Positions 5,647 through 5,843 of a DNA stretch of 5,843 nt are shown here, in pieces. Each line of letters opens with the position of its first letter. Position 1 is the stretch's first letter. A program made the translations under genes and the position numbers. This stretch comes from RGIG6165 sp045545175 (GTDB lineage Bacteria; Bacillota; Clostridia; Oscillospirales; Feifaniaceae): the NCBI GenBank assembly GCA_045545175.1, contig JAZQAK010000050.1, positions 1-5,843 on the forward strand, in the 5' to 3' direction. The notes under the pieces were generated by a model that saw only the letters and a list, made by a program, of their open reading frames with translations, did no database searches and had not been told where the DNA came from.

Positions 5647-5843
5647 AATACTTTAGTTTTCCAAGTCCCGAACCTATCGGAAGCCCTTTTTTCACCCTCT
5701 CAGCATAAGCTTTTTGAAGAGTTGTTTTCTTTGGCAGGTTTTCATACGAAAAATCCGAAAGTCTTCCGAAAACGTGGAAAAGCTCGGAATAATCGGTTGT
5801 TTCATATGTTGAAATTATATCAAAATCATTCATAAAATCTACT
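5645..5843 (-). CDS. Hypothetical protein, C-terminal end (5' part beyond window)
   Basis: A minus-strand frame is open from the window edge to a TAA at 5647-5645, giving 65 residues. The first Met in the window (at 5833) has no Shine-Dalgarno-like sequence before it, and the frame stays open upstream of it, so the gene probably starts outside and only its C-terminus is seen. The visible part begins acidic and aromatic (FDIISTYETTDYSELFHVFG) and ends basic and glycine-rich (AYAERVKKGLPIGSGLGKLKY). There is no membrane segment, Cys cluster or motif I can assign to a family. A stem-loop just past the stop codon and the convergent arrangement support a real gene end. Its function is unknown; a chance ORF is less likely but not excluded over so short a span. 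Confidence 0.6.
   Translation of the reverse strand, partial: VDFMNDFDIISTYETTDYSELFHVFGRLSDFSYENLPKKTTLQKAYAERVKKGLPIGSGLGKLKY

Overview
The window is almost entirely core transcription machinery from a low-to-mid GC Firmicute, most likely a Clostridia gut or rumen lineage of the Ruminococcus/Oscillospiraceae type. This assignment rests on three things: the wording of the RpoB and RpoC motifs, the absence of the large trigger-loop insertion that E. coli RpoC carries, and a multi-hairpin intergenic repeat of a style I recall from those genomes. No search was run, so the taxonomy is inference.

Layout on the plus strand: the 3' part of rpoB (322 residues visible, 5' end outside the window) ends at 970. 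A 40-nt gap carrying a Shine-Dalgarno site leads into a complete rpoC (1011-4784, 1257 residues). A strong intrinsic terminator at 4794-4819 ends the rpoBC transcript. Next come a candidate promoter, a repeat of about 120 bp made of five adjacent hairpins (4851-4970), and a cytoplasmic cyclophilin-type peptidyl-prolyl isomerase (5014-5493). Downstream of the isomerase are a 10-bp hairpin flanked by 8-bp direct repeats, a weaker imperfect inverted repeat, and a second intrinsic terminator (5611-5646). The last 200 bases hold the 3' end of an unrecognised minus-strand gene that converges on the isomerase.

RpoB and RpoC form the catalytic core of RNA polymerase. Every landmark expected in these parts is present: both RpoC zinc sites, the NADFDGD metal-binding loop, the bridge helix and the trigger loop. 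Both subunits end in strongly acidic tails. The isomerase is a general folding helper; its terminator-separated position next to rpoC suggests it is simply adjacent and not a functional partner.

I see no clear undescribed multi-gene system here. The less explained material is non-coding: the structured repeat in the probable leader of the isomerase gene, the repeat-flanked hairpin after it, and the orphan gene end at the right edge.
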